NCBI GenBank assembly: GCA_023053545.1
Contig: JAKZAN010000090.1
Location: forward strand, 1-64,000
Direction of reading: 5' to 3'
DNA length: 64,000 nt
Source: Lepidurus packardi
Taxonomy: Eukaryota > Arthropoda > Branchiopoda > Notostraca > Triopsidae
A model generated the notes under the pieces. It worked only from the letters and a program-made list of their open reading frames with translations. It did no database searches and had not been told where the DNA came from. Within the stretch, counting starts at the first letter, position 1; each line of letters begins with the position of its first letter. Below are positions 14,001-24,572 of the stretch, in pieces. Made by a program: the position numbers and the translations under genes.

Positions 14001-14380
14001 ATTAATTCGGTCCGTAAGGAATTAATTCATACCGTTAAGAATTAATTCAGTCCGTAAGGAATTAATTCAATCCGTAAGGAATTAATTCAGTCCGTAAGGA
14101 ATTAATTCATTCCGTAAGGAATTAATTCAGTCCGTAAGGAATATATTAAGTCTGTAAGAAATTTATTATGTCAGTAAGGAATTAATTAAGTCCGTAAGGA
14201 ATTAATTCAGTCCGTAAGGAATTAATTCATTCCGTAAGGAGTTAATTCAGTCCGTAAGAAAGTAATTCAGTCCGTAAAGAACTAATTCAGTCCGTAAGGA
14301 ATTAATTCAGTAAGTAAGGAATTAATTCAGTCCGTAAGGAATTAATTCAGTCTGTAAGGAATTAATTCAGTCCGTAAGTA
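5046..14380 (+). repeat. SatB 20-bp satellite array, forward orientation
   Basis: More than 450 tandem units of GAATTAATTCAGTCCGTAAG run in this orientation with point variants (CAATCC, AAGTCC, CAGTAAG, TAAAG) and occasional 19-22 bp units. The first half of the monomer, GAATTAATTC, is a perfect palindrome. The second half, AGTCCGTAAG, is not and gives the array its direction. No coding sequence or LINE insertion is seen in this 9.3-kb block. Confidence 0.97.
9950..12880 (+). repeat. 1,115-bp higher-order repeat within SatB, about 2.6 copies
   Basis: Variant monomers recur with a constant 1,115-bp offset. GAATTGATAT starts at 10031, 11146 and 12261. The GTAAGGAATTCAATC variant starts at 10246, 11361 and 12476. 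The copies are nearly identical, whereas neighbouring 20-bp monomers differ from each other. This is the usual sign of recent unequal exchange over a multi-monomer unit. The edges are approximate, set where the offset match fades. Confidence 0.88.
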
Positions 14381-14457
14381 ATTTGTATTTGTATTTTTGT
14401 ATTTTTGAGGCGAACCATGTCGCTATCGCGCCACATTATCGCCTTCGGCTTTCTTCT
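14381..14457 (-). other. E1 3' UTR and A-rich tail
   Basis: The minus strand after the ORF2 stop holds a compact potential hairpin (GCGC-GATA-GCG within a longer ATGT/ACAT stem) and then a tail of CAAAAATA/CAAATA units ending at the satellite. I-group elements commonly end in short tandem repeats in place of poly-A. The fold was judged by eye. Confidence 0.6.
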
Positions 14458-17400
14458 TCAACACACTCTCACTGTTTGGTACTTTAGCATCTTCAGATGA
14501 AATCTAAAATCTTCGTTTGTTTCATGAACTTGATAAAATTGTTTTGTATAAAAAACCGACCATGCACTGTTCTGTTTCCGAATCCTAGAATTTCTTCGAA
14601 GTCCACTGGTATGTTTTTTGCTTCGCAGTTTGCTGAATAAAGCGTTGCGCTCCGCTCTCAGGGTTGAGCATTCCATGACTAGATGCTTCCCGGTTTCGTC
14701 TGCCTCACCACAGTTTCGGCACACCGGGCTATCCTGTAGATTAAATCTGTGCATCCACGATCCGGTCTTGCCATGACCACATCTGAGTCTTAATACAGCA
14801 ACAGCTTCTCTTCTTCTTTTGATGGTCCTCCATTTATTGGATCCTAGAGTTTCTGTTTTCAATACAATGGCCTGTGACGTATTCAGTATGATTTCGTTCA
14901 AAAACTCTCTTTCGATGTTTTGCTTGGTGATTGTTTTTAGCTCGTGTCTTGTCAGCCCGTTTGTTCTTTCGTTGCTGGAGGTTCTTCCTCTCTTTGTTGC
15001 TTGATCCGCTGCTTCATTACCAGGGATGCCAATATGGGCGGGGATCCATTGTAAATTGATTGTGCAACCATCTACTATTAAGTTTCTTATTTTTCCCTGA
15101 ATTTGTTGGCTGAGATCAAAATGAGTTCTGCAACCCCAGCTTTTTAGTACAGCTAGCGCCGCCATTGAGTCTGTTAGAATGACAAATTTTTCGGGGGGGG
15201 TTATTCGCTACAGAATCTAACGCTATTTCAATTGCTGTAAGTTCAGCTGACAATATGGAGGATCCTTGGAGCATGCGAAATTCCTTTGTCTCGCCCGTTT
15301 TTTCTATATATACTCCACATCCGGTGTTTCCTTGTTCGTCTTTCGATCCGTCTGTGAATATTTTCTTAAAATCCCTATAAGTATTTTCTAAAAATGCTAA
15401 CACAAATTGCACTGCTATCTGAGGATTCTTCTTTGTGGTTAGTCCGTCAATGTCCGTAAAGATATATTTTTCTGTAAATTCCCATGGGGCCATCAAGTTT
15501 TCAAAAAAATTCCTTTGTGTTATGTCTGGTAGCTGAAATTTCTCTTTAAGTTCTTTATAGTCTTCCCAGATTATCGATTTGTTCTTTGAGATCTCCTTTA
15601 CTATTAGGTCTCCCTTATGACATTCAGTCATTCTGTTAATATAATCTTGCGACAATAGCGTTCTCCTATACCGTAAAGGCAACATGCTCGCCGCACATAG
15701 CAATACCCCAATAGGGGTAGTTTTTGTTGCTCCTAAAATAATTCTTAGAGCTTTGTTTTGAATCGTTTCCAACGGTTGTAGCTTTCTTGAGTTAACAAAC
15801 TTGTATATAAAACAGGCATATTCTAGTCTGGACCTAATAAGGTTTTTGTAGATGGTGAGTAAAAGGTTTGCGCTGGCTCCCCAGCTTGTGCCTGCCAGCC
15901 TACTTAAAATCCCTACTGCTTTCATACCTTTCTGTCGTAGATATTTAATATGCTCTTCAAACTTGAGTCTTCTATCGAAAATGACCCCCAAGAATCTTGC
16001 ATTTTCGACCCTCTCGATGACCGTGCCATTTATCTTGCACTTCTTATTTGTCTGCCATTTCCTTTTCCTGGTTATCACAAGGTATTTCGTTTTTTCTGGT
16101 GATAAGGTAAACCTGTTCCTTTTACACCACGTCTCTATTTCCTTAACTCTACATCTCAACTTGTCCATTGCGGAATCCGTATTTCTGCCCAGTGTCCACG
16201 TTCCCGCATCATCTGCGAAAAGTGATGTATTTGTGTCCCTCTGGTTCTCGGGGAAATCCGCTAGCATGATATTGAATAGCCAAGGACTTAAGACTGCACC
16301 CTGGGGTATGCCTCTTACTAGTCTTTGCTTGGTAGACAGGCTGGATCCGACTCGTACTTCCATTGTTCTGTCGCATAAATAGCTTCTGATGATTCCCAAG
16401 AGTTTTCCGTTGACCCCTTTTCTCCCCAACTTGTATAGAAGTCCGTCGATCCAGACCGAGTCGTAGGCAGAAGTTAGGTCGAGCAAAAGGACAGTTAGCA
16501 CCCAGCCTTTTTTAAAGACAGTGTGTGCGTCGTTCATCAATCTCATCAACTGGTCGACCGTACTTCTACCTGCCCTAAACCCGGATTGGTATTTCGAGAA
16601 CCAGTTATACTTTTCTGCTACCCAGCTCAGTCTTTTTATGAGCATTCGTTCGAATAATTTTGCCAGGCATGATATTAGGGATATCGGCCTATAAGATTGT
16701 ACTGCTCCAGGATCTTTACCTGGCTTCCCGATAGGTATTACGACTGCATTTCTCTAGTCATTTGGTACTACTCCTCCTTCGAGTATAAAATTGAATATTT
16801 TTTGTAATGCTTTCCTCCATTTTGGTGGCATTCTTTTTAATAACTCGTAGTGGACCATGTCCTTTCCCTGGCTTGCTTTTGGTGCTGCTTTAATTACACT
16901 GTCTAATTCCCATGCTGTGAAGGGTCTTTCCAAGTTTGGTTCTACACTTTTCTCATTGATCATTGCCTGTATATCCATTTTCAACACATCTATGTCCACT
17001 TCTGGTTGAAATACTACCGGCTCTGCTCTCTGTACCCTAGCGAATTGTTCTGCGAAGGCCTCCGCTTTCTCTTCGTCACTTTGTATGACGCGTCCGTTTT
17101 TTTCCACTATACAGTTCTGCCCTTTTTGAGGCGACCCTTCCATACCTCTTATTAGTCCCCACATTTGTTTCATCGATGTATGCGTCCCCATATTTTCTAC
17201 CTTTTTCTTCCAAAATTCTCTTTTTGTTTTTTGTGTCAATTGTTTACACTTGGCCTTGTTCTTCTTGTATATAATTAGATTTTCGGTACTGGGGTGATTC
17301 CTTAAGATTCTATAGCTTGCTCTGGCTTTGCTTAAGGCCTCACTCCATTTGGTATCCCACCATGGCTTCCTTATTTTGTTATTTTTGTTACCCCTGTCTT

Positions 17401-18313
17401 GTGTCGATCTGGTTCCACTGCCCTGGACTGGTATTTGTTTCTTGGTTATTCCTATGAGGGTGTCTACGAACGTCTGATACCTTACTTCGATTAATCCTCT
17501 TTGTGTCTCATGTTCTATGTCCGCGTCTTCTAATTCCTTGAGCCAATTTGTCCATCGAGCTTTCCTGAAATTCCATCGTGGGGCACCCTCCCTTACTTCG
17601 TCACCTAGTGTTCCTTCCACCTCAATTATTACAGGTAGGTGATCGCTTTGGAGTAAGGCGCCTGTAGTAACCTTCACTTTCTCGTATATTCCCGTCGTTG
17701 CAAAACATAAGTCAATTGTGGATACCGATCCTCTCTCTGATATACATGTGCTGATTCCTTTAGGTGATGCTAAAAGTAGTTTTTCCCATTCTTCTAAAAA
17801 GTTAAATAAAATATGTCCTCTCGTATCGTTAAAATTTTTGCCATTCCATAGATCGTGGTGTGAATTGAAATCGCCAAATAAAAGGATGTTCTTTTCCCTT
17901 CCAATTTGTGAAAGATATAAATCATATTCTTGCTTCGTAATCTTATTTGCATTTTCCCCTGTTCGAACTTGAAGGTAGATGCCGGCTAGGAAAAGTTCCG
18001 TTTGTTCATGTTTTACTTTAATACATACTATTTCTAGTACCCCATTTTTGAATTCGTGCAGTGGAACCAATTCTGAATATAAGTTTCGTTTAATAAAAAA
18101 CACCACACCTCCGCCTCTTTTCCCCTCTCGATCCTTCCTGATCGTCTTATATCCGTTTATTAGTGCGCTGTTTTCCTTTTTCAACCACGTTTCGCATACA
18201 AATATTACATCTGGTGCTCGATTCAGTTCACTTATGTATGCGCACAACCCGCTCATATGTGGGACGAGGCTTCTTGCATTCCATGATAGTACGCTTAAAT
18301 TGTCGTCACCCAT
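14458..18313 (-). pseudogene. E1 ORF2: APE endonuclease, reverse transcriptase and RNase H (two lesions)
   Basis: This would encode about 1,284 residues. The N-terminus is an APE-type endonuclease: N12 in SWNARS, E41 in CETWL, GDFNSHH, STIDLCF and QSDH. The RT follows, with SYRPISL, LLLDLTSAYDSV, GIPQGAVLSPW and the catalytic FADD. Next is RNase H with TDGSKD, SAELTAIEIAL, LTDSMAAL and NEAADQATK, so its acidic residues survive. A CX2CX8HX4C motif closes the protein. The start ATG at 18313 lies inside the end of ORF1 in another frame. Two breaks are visible: an in-frame TAG at 16754-16756 where a tryptophan codon is expected (PND-stop-RNA), and a one-base expansion of a C run (eight C, 15193-15200) that shifts frame inside RNase H. 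The element is otherwise well preserved, so the insertion is young or the breaks are sequencing errors. The protein would nick target DNA and copy the element RNA in the nucleus. Confidence 0.92.
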
Positions 18314-19848
18314 TGCATAAGTATTTCGATTGTGTCTTCTTCTGCTAACAACTCTCTTCCATGCCTAACTAACTCATTGACTTTTTCTTCCCATTGACCT
18401 TCTCCCAATATGACGGCGATGATCTTACACACCACTTTCCTTAGCAATCCACGTATGCCATGATTCCTCTGTTCTGCAGTGCTGTCACGCTCTTTCCTAA
18501 TTTCCATGCCAGTATCCTCTTGTCTGTTACTTTCCACTTGTACCACGTCATTCTTTGATTGTTCGCTAACCCCGTCAGCACCCATTGTCGTCTTCGGGCT
18601 TAAAATCTTCCTTTCTGCTCCCGAGATTACCGAGCTATAGGATTGTTTTTCTCCTTGGTCAGTTCTTCGTCCCGCCTCTATTAGCGCAGGTTTGGCCTTT
18701 TGCTGAACCGGAATCTCCTTAGCTCGTTCGCTTCTTCGTACCTGAGCCTGCCCAATACCCATCACCTTACGATAACTTTCGCATGTTGTGTCTGCTGCAT
18801 TATGTTCTCTGCTGCAGTTCGCACATTTGGGTGTAACTCCCTGTTTCCTTCTAATACAATCCTGGAAGCGGTGGTCCTCTCCGCAATGACCGCATCGTTG
18901 TTTGGCGGTGCAAACTGTGCTCAGATGTCCAAAACGTTGGCATCTGTAGCATCGAACTGGTTTTGGTTGAAAAGGGATGACCGATACTTTAAAGTATCCT
19001 ACCTCGATATGGGGGGGAAGAACTTCCCCTTCGAACATTAAGTGATACGAGTTATTTTGCACTTTCTCTTTAACCCCCTTTTCGTTTTCGAGGACACTGA
19101 ATAACGGTCTTACGGCATACAACCCCCTAATTTTCTGACTAAGTATTTCTTCTTTACTCGTACCCCACAGTCTTATTATACCGTGTTGTAGAACTACCGG
19201 CTTTGCCATTCGCATGGCCACTTTCCACCGTCCAATGCTTTCTATTTTTAACAGCTTGGAAATTATTTTTTCTTGACGCGTGAAAAATAAAATCTCTCCT
19301 CCTTTTGACAACTTAATCTCTACTCCCTGTATCTCCATTTTCTGTATTATCTTTCCCACTTCGAAAGGACTGACCTTGCCGAAGTTTTCGCCTTCTACTC
19401 CCACCATTTTCGCAATAACAGGCCTTATCTCTTGACCCTGTTGTAGATTGCCTTCCGCCTCGCCTTCCGTTGCCAGGCTCGATGTAGAAAAAAGTTCCGC
19501 CCTTGTAGATGTTCTCTTTTTCCCTAATACTGCACTCTCTACCCCCCCTTGCGGCCTTTCTCCTCCTCTCCCATGTTCCGCCCTTGGGGATGTACTCTTT
19601 TCTCCTATAACCGCACTTTCTGACTCAGCTTGAGGCCTATCTCCTCCACTCGCTTTATCTTCCCCTTCCTTCTGCTTCTTTTTGGGGGGCCTTCCTCTGC
19701 CTCTCTTTCCTTTTACTTCCATGAATCCCTTCTCGTCGTCTAACCTCTCCCCTCGTTTACCTTCCAACTTCTTTTTCGCAAAATCCGCAAAAGCGTCATC
19801 CCTCACTTCGAAGTCAACTTCCACGTCACCACCGACTGCCCCCACCAT
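18295..19848 (-). CDS. E1 ORF1: nucleic-acid-binding protein with AT-hook and three CCHC knuckles
   Basis: The reading frame is intact, 517 residues. The N-terminal third is charged and low-complexity. It contains an AT-hook-like core RGRP (R51-P54) flanked by lysines (K48-K58) and an imperfect 27-residue tandem duplication (RPQ...ESAV at 71 and 98). A central folded region (about 140-290) of RRM-like character precedes three zinc knuckles: C300-C303-H308-C313, C319-C322-H326-C331 and C342-C345-H349-C356. In LINEs such proteins coat the element RNA and help its delivery to chromatin. The AT-hook is an addition that would suit AT-rich satellite DNA; this is inference. ORF1 ends 19 bp inside ORF2 (18295-18313), so ORF2 is probably made by re-initiation. 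The chosen ATG is the first in the frame after the 5' UTR. Confidence 0.88.
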   Translation of the reverse strand: MVGAVGGDVEVDFEVRDDAFADFAKKKLEGKRGERLDDEKGFMEVKGKRGRGRPPKKKQKEGEDKASGGDRPQAESESAVIGEKSTSPRAEHGRGGERPQGGVESAVLGKKRTSTRAELFSTSSLATEGEAEGNLQQGQEIRPVIAKMVGVEGENFGKVSPFEVGKIIQKMEIQGVEIKLSKGGEILFFTRQEKIISKLLKIESIGRWKVAMRMAKPVVLQHGIIRLWGTSKEEILSQKIRGLYAVRPLFSVLENEKGVKEKVQNNSYHLMFEGEVLPPHIEVGYFKVSVIPFQPKPVRCYRCQRFGHLSTVCTAKQRCGHCGEDHRFQDCIRRKQGVTPKCANCSREHNAADTTCESYRKVMGIGQAQVRRSERAKEIPVQQKAKPALIEAGRRTDQGEKQSYSSVISGAERKILSPKTTMGADGVSEQSKNDVVQVESNRQEDTGMEIRKERDSTAEQRNHGIRGLLRKVVCKIIAVILGEGQWEEKVNELVRHGRELLAEEDTIEILMQWVTTI

Positions 19849-19908
19849 ACCCCTTCTTTATTTTACAGCAAAAACCAATATAGTACTTCGAATTCGCGAG
19901 AACAACAA

Positions 19909-19986
19909 CTAAATTAGACAAAACACCACTAGATACCACACAGAATACTAAATTAGACAAAACACCACTAGATACCACCCAGAATA
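19909..19986. repeat. 39-bp tandem duplication in the E1 5' UTR
   Basis: Two direct copies (19909-19947 and 19948-19986), each starting CTAAATTAGACAAAAC, differ at one base (CACACAG against CACCCAG). Repeated 5' UTR modules are known to modulate promoter strength in some LINEs. Here only the duplication is seen. Confidence 0.9.
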
Positions 19987-20179
19987 CACCAATTGAACCA
20001 CTACAGACTCCCCTGGCCGAAGCCACGGGCCTTTAATTAATTCTGTCCTCACTAGTTTTATGGAAACTGACACTAATGTCAATTTGCTTATATAGGTAAA
20101 CTAAAGCACACGAAAAATCACTGTCACAACTTAAAGGTTGCTGAAAAAGGCGACTGAAGAACTTTCCTGTCTCCACTCG

Positions 20180-20213
20180 ACGTCTGCACCTTTTGGTTGC
20201 TAGCCCGTGACTG
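20180..20213 (-). promoter_or_regulatory. Inr plus DPE-type internal promoter at the E1 5' end
   Basis: On the minus strand the element starts CAGTC, with A at 20212 as +1. AGACGT occupies 20185-20180, which is exactly +28 to +33. This is the initiator and downstream-promoter-element spacing known from TATA-less arthropod LINE promoters such as Jockey and the I factor. The match supports both a complete 5' end and transcription from +1. Activity is not shown. Confidence 0.65.
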
Positions 20214-23200
20214 GTTTACGGATTTAATTAATTCCTTACGGACTTAATTAATTCCTTACGGACTGAACAAATTTCTTACGGACTTAATTAATTCCTTTCT
20301 TACTGAATTAATTCCTTACTTACTGAATTAATTCTTTAAGGATTTAATTAATTTCTTACAGACTGAATTAATTCTTTACGGATTTAATTAATTCCTTACG
20401 GACTGAATTAATTCCTTACGGAATGAGTTAATTATTTAGGATTGATTGAATTCCTTTCTTACTGAATTAATTCCTTACGGACTGAATTAATTCTTTACGG
20501 ATTTAATTAATTCCTTACGGACTTAATTAATTCCTAACGGACTTAATTAATTCGTTGCGGACTGAATTAATTAATTACGGACTGAATTAATTTCTTACGG
20601 ACTTAATTAATTCCATATGGACTGAATTAATTCCTTACGGACTTAATTAATTCTTTACTGGCTGAATTAATTCCTTACGGACTTAATTAATTCCTTACGG
20701 ACTTAATTAATTCATTACGGACTTAATTAATTCCTTAAGGACTGAACAAATTCCTTACGGACTTAATAAATTCCTTACGGACTTAATTAATTCCTTACGG
20801 AATGAGTTAATTATTTAGGATTGATTGAATTCCTTTCTTACTGAATTAATTCCTTACGGACTGAATTAATTCTTTACGGATTTAATTAATTCCTTACGGA
20901 CTTAATTAATTCCTTACGGACTTAATTAATTCGTTGCGGACTGAATTAATTAATAACGGACTGAATTAATTTCTTACGGACTTAATTAATTCGTTGCGGA
21001 CTGAATTAATTCCTTATGGACTGAATTAATTCCTTACGGACTTAATTAATTCTTTACTGGCTGAATTAATTCCTTACGGACTTAATAAATTCCTTACGGA
21101 CTGAATTAATTCTTTAGGATTGATTGAATTCCTTTCTTATTGAATTAATTCCTTACTTACTGAATTAATTCTTTACGGATTTAATTAATTCCTTACGGAC
21201 TGAATTAATTCCTTACGGACTGAGTTAATTATTTAGGATTGATTGAATTCCTTTCTTACTGAATTAATTCATTACTTACTGAATTAATTCTTTTAGGATT
21301 TAATTAATTCCTTACAGACTGAATTAATTCTTTACGGATTTAATTAATTCCTTACGGACTGAATTAATTCCTTACGGACTGAGTTAATTATTTAGGATTG
21401 ATTGAATTCCTTTCTTACTGAATTAATTCCTTACGGACTGAACAAATGCCTTACGAACTTAATTAATTCCTGACGGACTTAATTAATTCTTTACGGACTG
21501 AACAAATTCCTTACGGACTTAATAAATTCCTTACGGACTTAATTAATTCCTTACGGACTGAATTAATTCTTTAGGATTGATTGAATTCCTTTCTTACTGA
21601 ATTAATTCATTACTTACTGAATTAATTCTTTTAGGATTTAATTAATTCCTTACAGACTGAATTAATTCTTTACGGATTTAATTAATTCCTTACGGACTGA
21701 ATTAATTCCTTACGGACTGAGTTAATTATTTAGGATTGATTGAATTCCTTTCTTACTGAATTAATTCCTTACGGACTGAACAAATGCCTTACGAACTTAA
21801 TTAATTCCTGACGGACTTAATTAATTCTTTACGGACTGAACAAATTCCTTACGGACTTAATAAATTCCTTACGGACTTAATTAATTCCTTACGGACTGAA
21901 TTAATTCTTTAGGATTGATTGAATTCCTTTCTTACTGAATTAATTCATTACTTGCTGAATTAATTCTTTAAGGATTTAATTAATTCCTTACAGACTGAAT
22001 TAATTCTTTACGGATTTAATTAATTCCTTACGGACTGAATTAATTCCTTACGGAATGAGTTAATTATTTAGGATTGATTGAATTCCTTTCTTACTGAATT
22101 AATTCCTTACGGACTGAATTAATTCTTTACGGATTTAATTAATTCCTTACGGACTTAATTAATTCTTTAGGATTGATTGAATTCCTTTCTTACTGAATTA
22201 ATTCCTTACTTACTGAATTAATTCTTTAAGGATTTAATTAATTCCTTACAGACTGAATTAATTCTTTACGGATTTAATTAATTCCTTACGGACTGAATTA
22301 ATTCCTTACGGAATTAGTTAATTATTTAGGATTGATTGAATTCCTTTCTTACTGAATTAATTCCTAACGGACTGAATTAATTCTTTACGGATTCAATTAA
22401 TTCCTTACGGACTTAATTAATTCCTTACGGACTTAATTAATTCGTTGCGGACTGAATTAATTAATTACGGACTGAATTAATTTCTTACGGACTTAATTAA
22501 TTCGTTGCGGACTGAATTAATTACTTATGGACTGATTTAATTCCTTACGGACTTAATTAATTCTTTACTGGCTGAATTAATTCCTTACGGACTTAATTAT
22601 TTCCTTACGGACTTAATTAATTCATTACGGACTTAATTAATTCCTTAAAGACTGAACAAATTAGTTACGGACTTAATAAATTCCTTACGGACTTAATTAT
22701 TTCCTTACGGACTGAATTAATTCTTTAGGATTGATTGAATTCCTTTCTTACTGAATTAATTCCTTACGGACTGAATTAATTCTTTACGGATTTAATTAAT
22801 TCCTTACGGACTGAATTAATTCTTTACGGACTGAAGTAATTCATTAAGGACTGAATTAATTCCTTACGGACTTAAATAATTCCTTACGGACTTAATTAAT
22901 TCCTTACGGACTGAATTAATTCTTTAGGCTTGATTGAATTCCTTTCTTATTGAATTAATTCCTTACTTACTGGATTAATTCTTTACGGATTTAATTAATT
23001 CCTTACGGACTGAATTAATTCTTTACGGATTTAATTAATTCCTTACGGACTGAATTAATTCTTTACGGATTTAATTAATTCCTTACGGACTGAATTAATT
23101 CCTTACGGACTGAGTTAATTATTTAGGATTGATTGAATTCCTTTCTTACTGAATTAATTCCTTACGGACTGAATTAATTCTTTACGGATTTAATTAATTC

Positions 23201-24470
23201 CTTACGGACTGAATTAATTCTTTACGGACTGAAGTAATTCATTAAGGACTGAATTAATTCCTTACGGACTTAAATAATTCCTTACGGACTTAATAAATTC
23301 CTTACGGACTTAATTAATTCTTTACGGATTTAATTAATTCCTTACGGAATGAGTTAATTATTTAGGATTGATTGAATTCCTTTCTTACTGAATTAATTCC
23401 TTACGGACTGAATTAATTCTTTACGGATTTAATTAATTCCTTACGGACTTAATTAATTCCTTTCGGACTGAACAAATTTCTTACGGACTTAATTAATTCC
23501 TTACGGACTGAATTAATTCTTTAAGATTGATTGAATTCCTTTCTTACTGAATTAATTCCTTACGGACTGAATTAATTCTTTACGGATTTAATTAATTCCT
23601 TACGGACTTAATTAATTCCTTACGGACTTAATTAATTCCTTACGGACTGAACAAATTCCTTACGGACTTAATAAATTCCTTACGGACTTAATTAATTCCT
23701 TACGGATTTAATTAATTCCTTACGGACTGAATTAATTCTTTACGGATTTAATTACTTCCTTACGGACTGAATTAATTCTTTACGGATTTAATTAATTCCT
23801 TACGGACTGAATTAATTCCTTACGGACTGAGTTAATTATTTAGGATTGATTGAATTCCTTTCTTACTGAATTAATTCCTTACGGACTGAACAAATGCCTT
23901 ACGGACTTAATTAATTCCTGACGGACTTAATTAATTCTTTACGGACTGAAATAATTCCTAATGGACTTAATTAATTCTTTACGCACATAATTAATTCATT
24001 ACGGACTGAATTAATTCCTTACGGACTTAATTAATTCTTTACGGACTGAAGTAATTCATTAAGGATTGAATTAATTCCTTACGGACTTAAATAATTCCTT
24101 ACGGACTTAATAAATTCCTTACGGACTTAATTAATTCCTTTCGGAAGGAACAAATTTCTTACGGACTTAATTAATTCCTTACGGACTGAACAAATTCCTT
24201 ACGGACTTAATAAATTCCTTACGGACTTAATTAATTCCTTACGGACTGAAATAATTCTTTAGGATTGATTGAATTCCTTTCTTACTGAATTAATTCCTTA
24301 CTTACTGAATTAATTCTTTAAGGATTTAATTAATTCCTTACAGACTGAATTAATTCTTTACGGATTTAATTAATTCCTTACGGAATGAGTTAATTATTTA
24401 GGATTGATTGAATTCCTTTCTTACTGAATTAATTCCTTACGGACTGAATTAATTCTTTACGGATTTAATT
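20214..24470 (-). repeat. SatB array, reverse orientation, between E1 and E2 copy 1
   Basis: The same 20-bp monomer is now read as CTTACGGACTGAATTAATTC on the plus strand, opposite to 5046-14380. A variant monomer, TTTAGGATTGATTGAATTCC, followed by a CTTTCTTACTG unit, recurs through the block. A stretch near 21250 is repeated about 338 bp on, near 21590. From 23122 onward this block is the first part of the 6.6-kb tandem unit. No gene is seen. Confidence 0.96.
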
Positions 24471-24572
24471 TTTTTTTTTTTTTCAATTTAAAGCCGGCGT
24501 AGGCTTGAAAGCCTGTTGCCAAACTATGTATTTGTCGTATCCTTGCAAGATATTATATTATAAAAACAGATA
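24471..24572 (-). other. E2 copy 1 3' UTR with terminal hairpin and poly-A
   Basis: After the ORF2 stop the sense strand has an AT-rich stretch and then AGGCTT-TC-AAGCCT (24501-24514), TACGCCGG and poly-A. The same hairpin and tail layout ends the LINE at 1-112. In several LINE groups the RT recognises such a 3' stem-loop. Here that role is inferred. Confidence 0.65.

Larger units (their letters stand above)
14381..20213 (-). mobile_element. E1: full-length I-like non-LTR retrotransposon
   Basis: A 5.8-kb element on the minus strand has a 365-bp 5' UTR, ORF1 with three CCHC knuckles, an overlapping ORF2 (APE endonuclease, RT, RNase H), a short 3' UTR and a tail of short A-rich repeats (AAAAATAC type) in place of a pure poly-A. 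RNase H together with this tail fits the I-like group of LINEs. The clade call rests on domain order only. The 5' end carries CAGTC with AGACGT at +28, so the element looks complete. Two lesions interrupt ORF2. The satellite on its two sides runs in opposite orientations. Confidence 0.92.
19849..20213 (-). promoter_or_regulatory. E1 5' UTR
   Basis: The region between the satellite border and the ORF1 ATG lacks a convincing coding frame. It holds a 39-bp tandem duplication at 19909-19986 and the promoter elements at its 5' edge. LINEs of this type usually carry their promoter inside the transcribed 5' UTR. Confidence 0.75.

Noticed and set aside
5046..14380. CRISPR array
   Set aside because: The units are contiguous with no unique spacers, and the setting is eukaryotic.
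15852..16382. 176-codon plus-strand open frame opposite E1 ORF2
   Set aside because: Antisense shadow of the RT coding region, with no recognisable domain. The same applies to 17718-18348, 25112-26310 and its copies, and 49263-49727.
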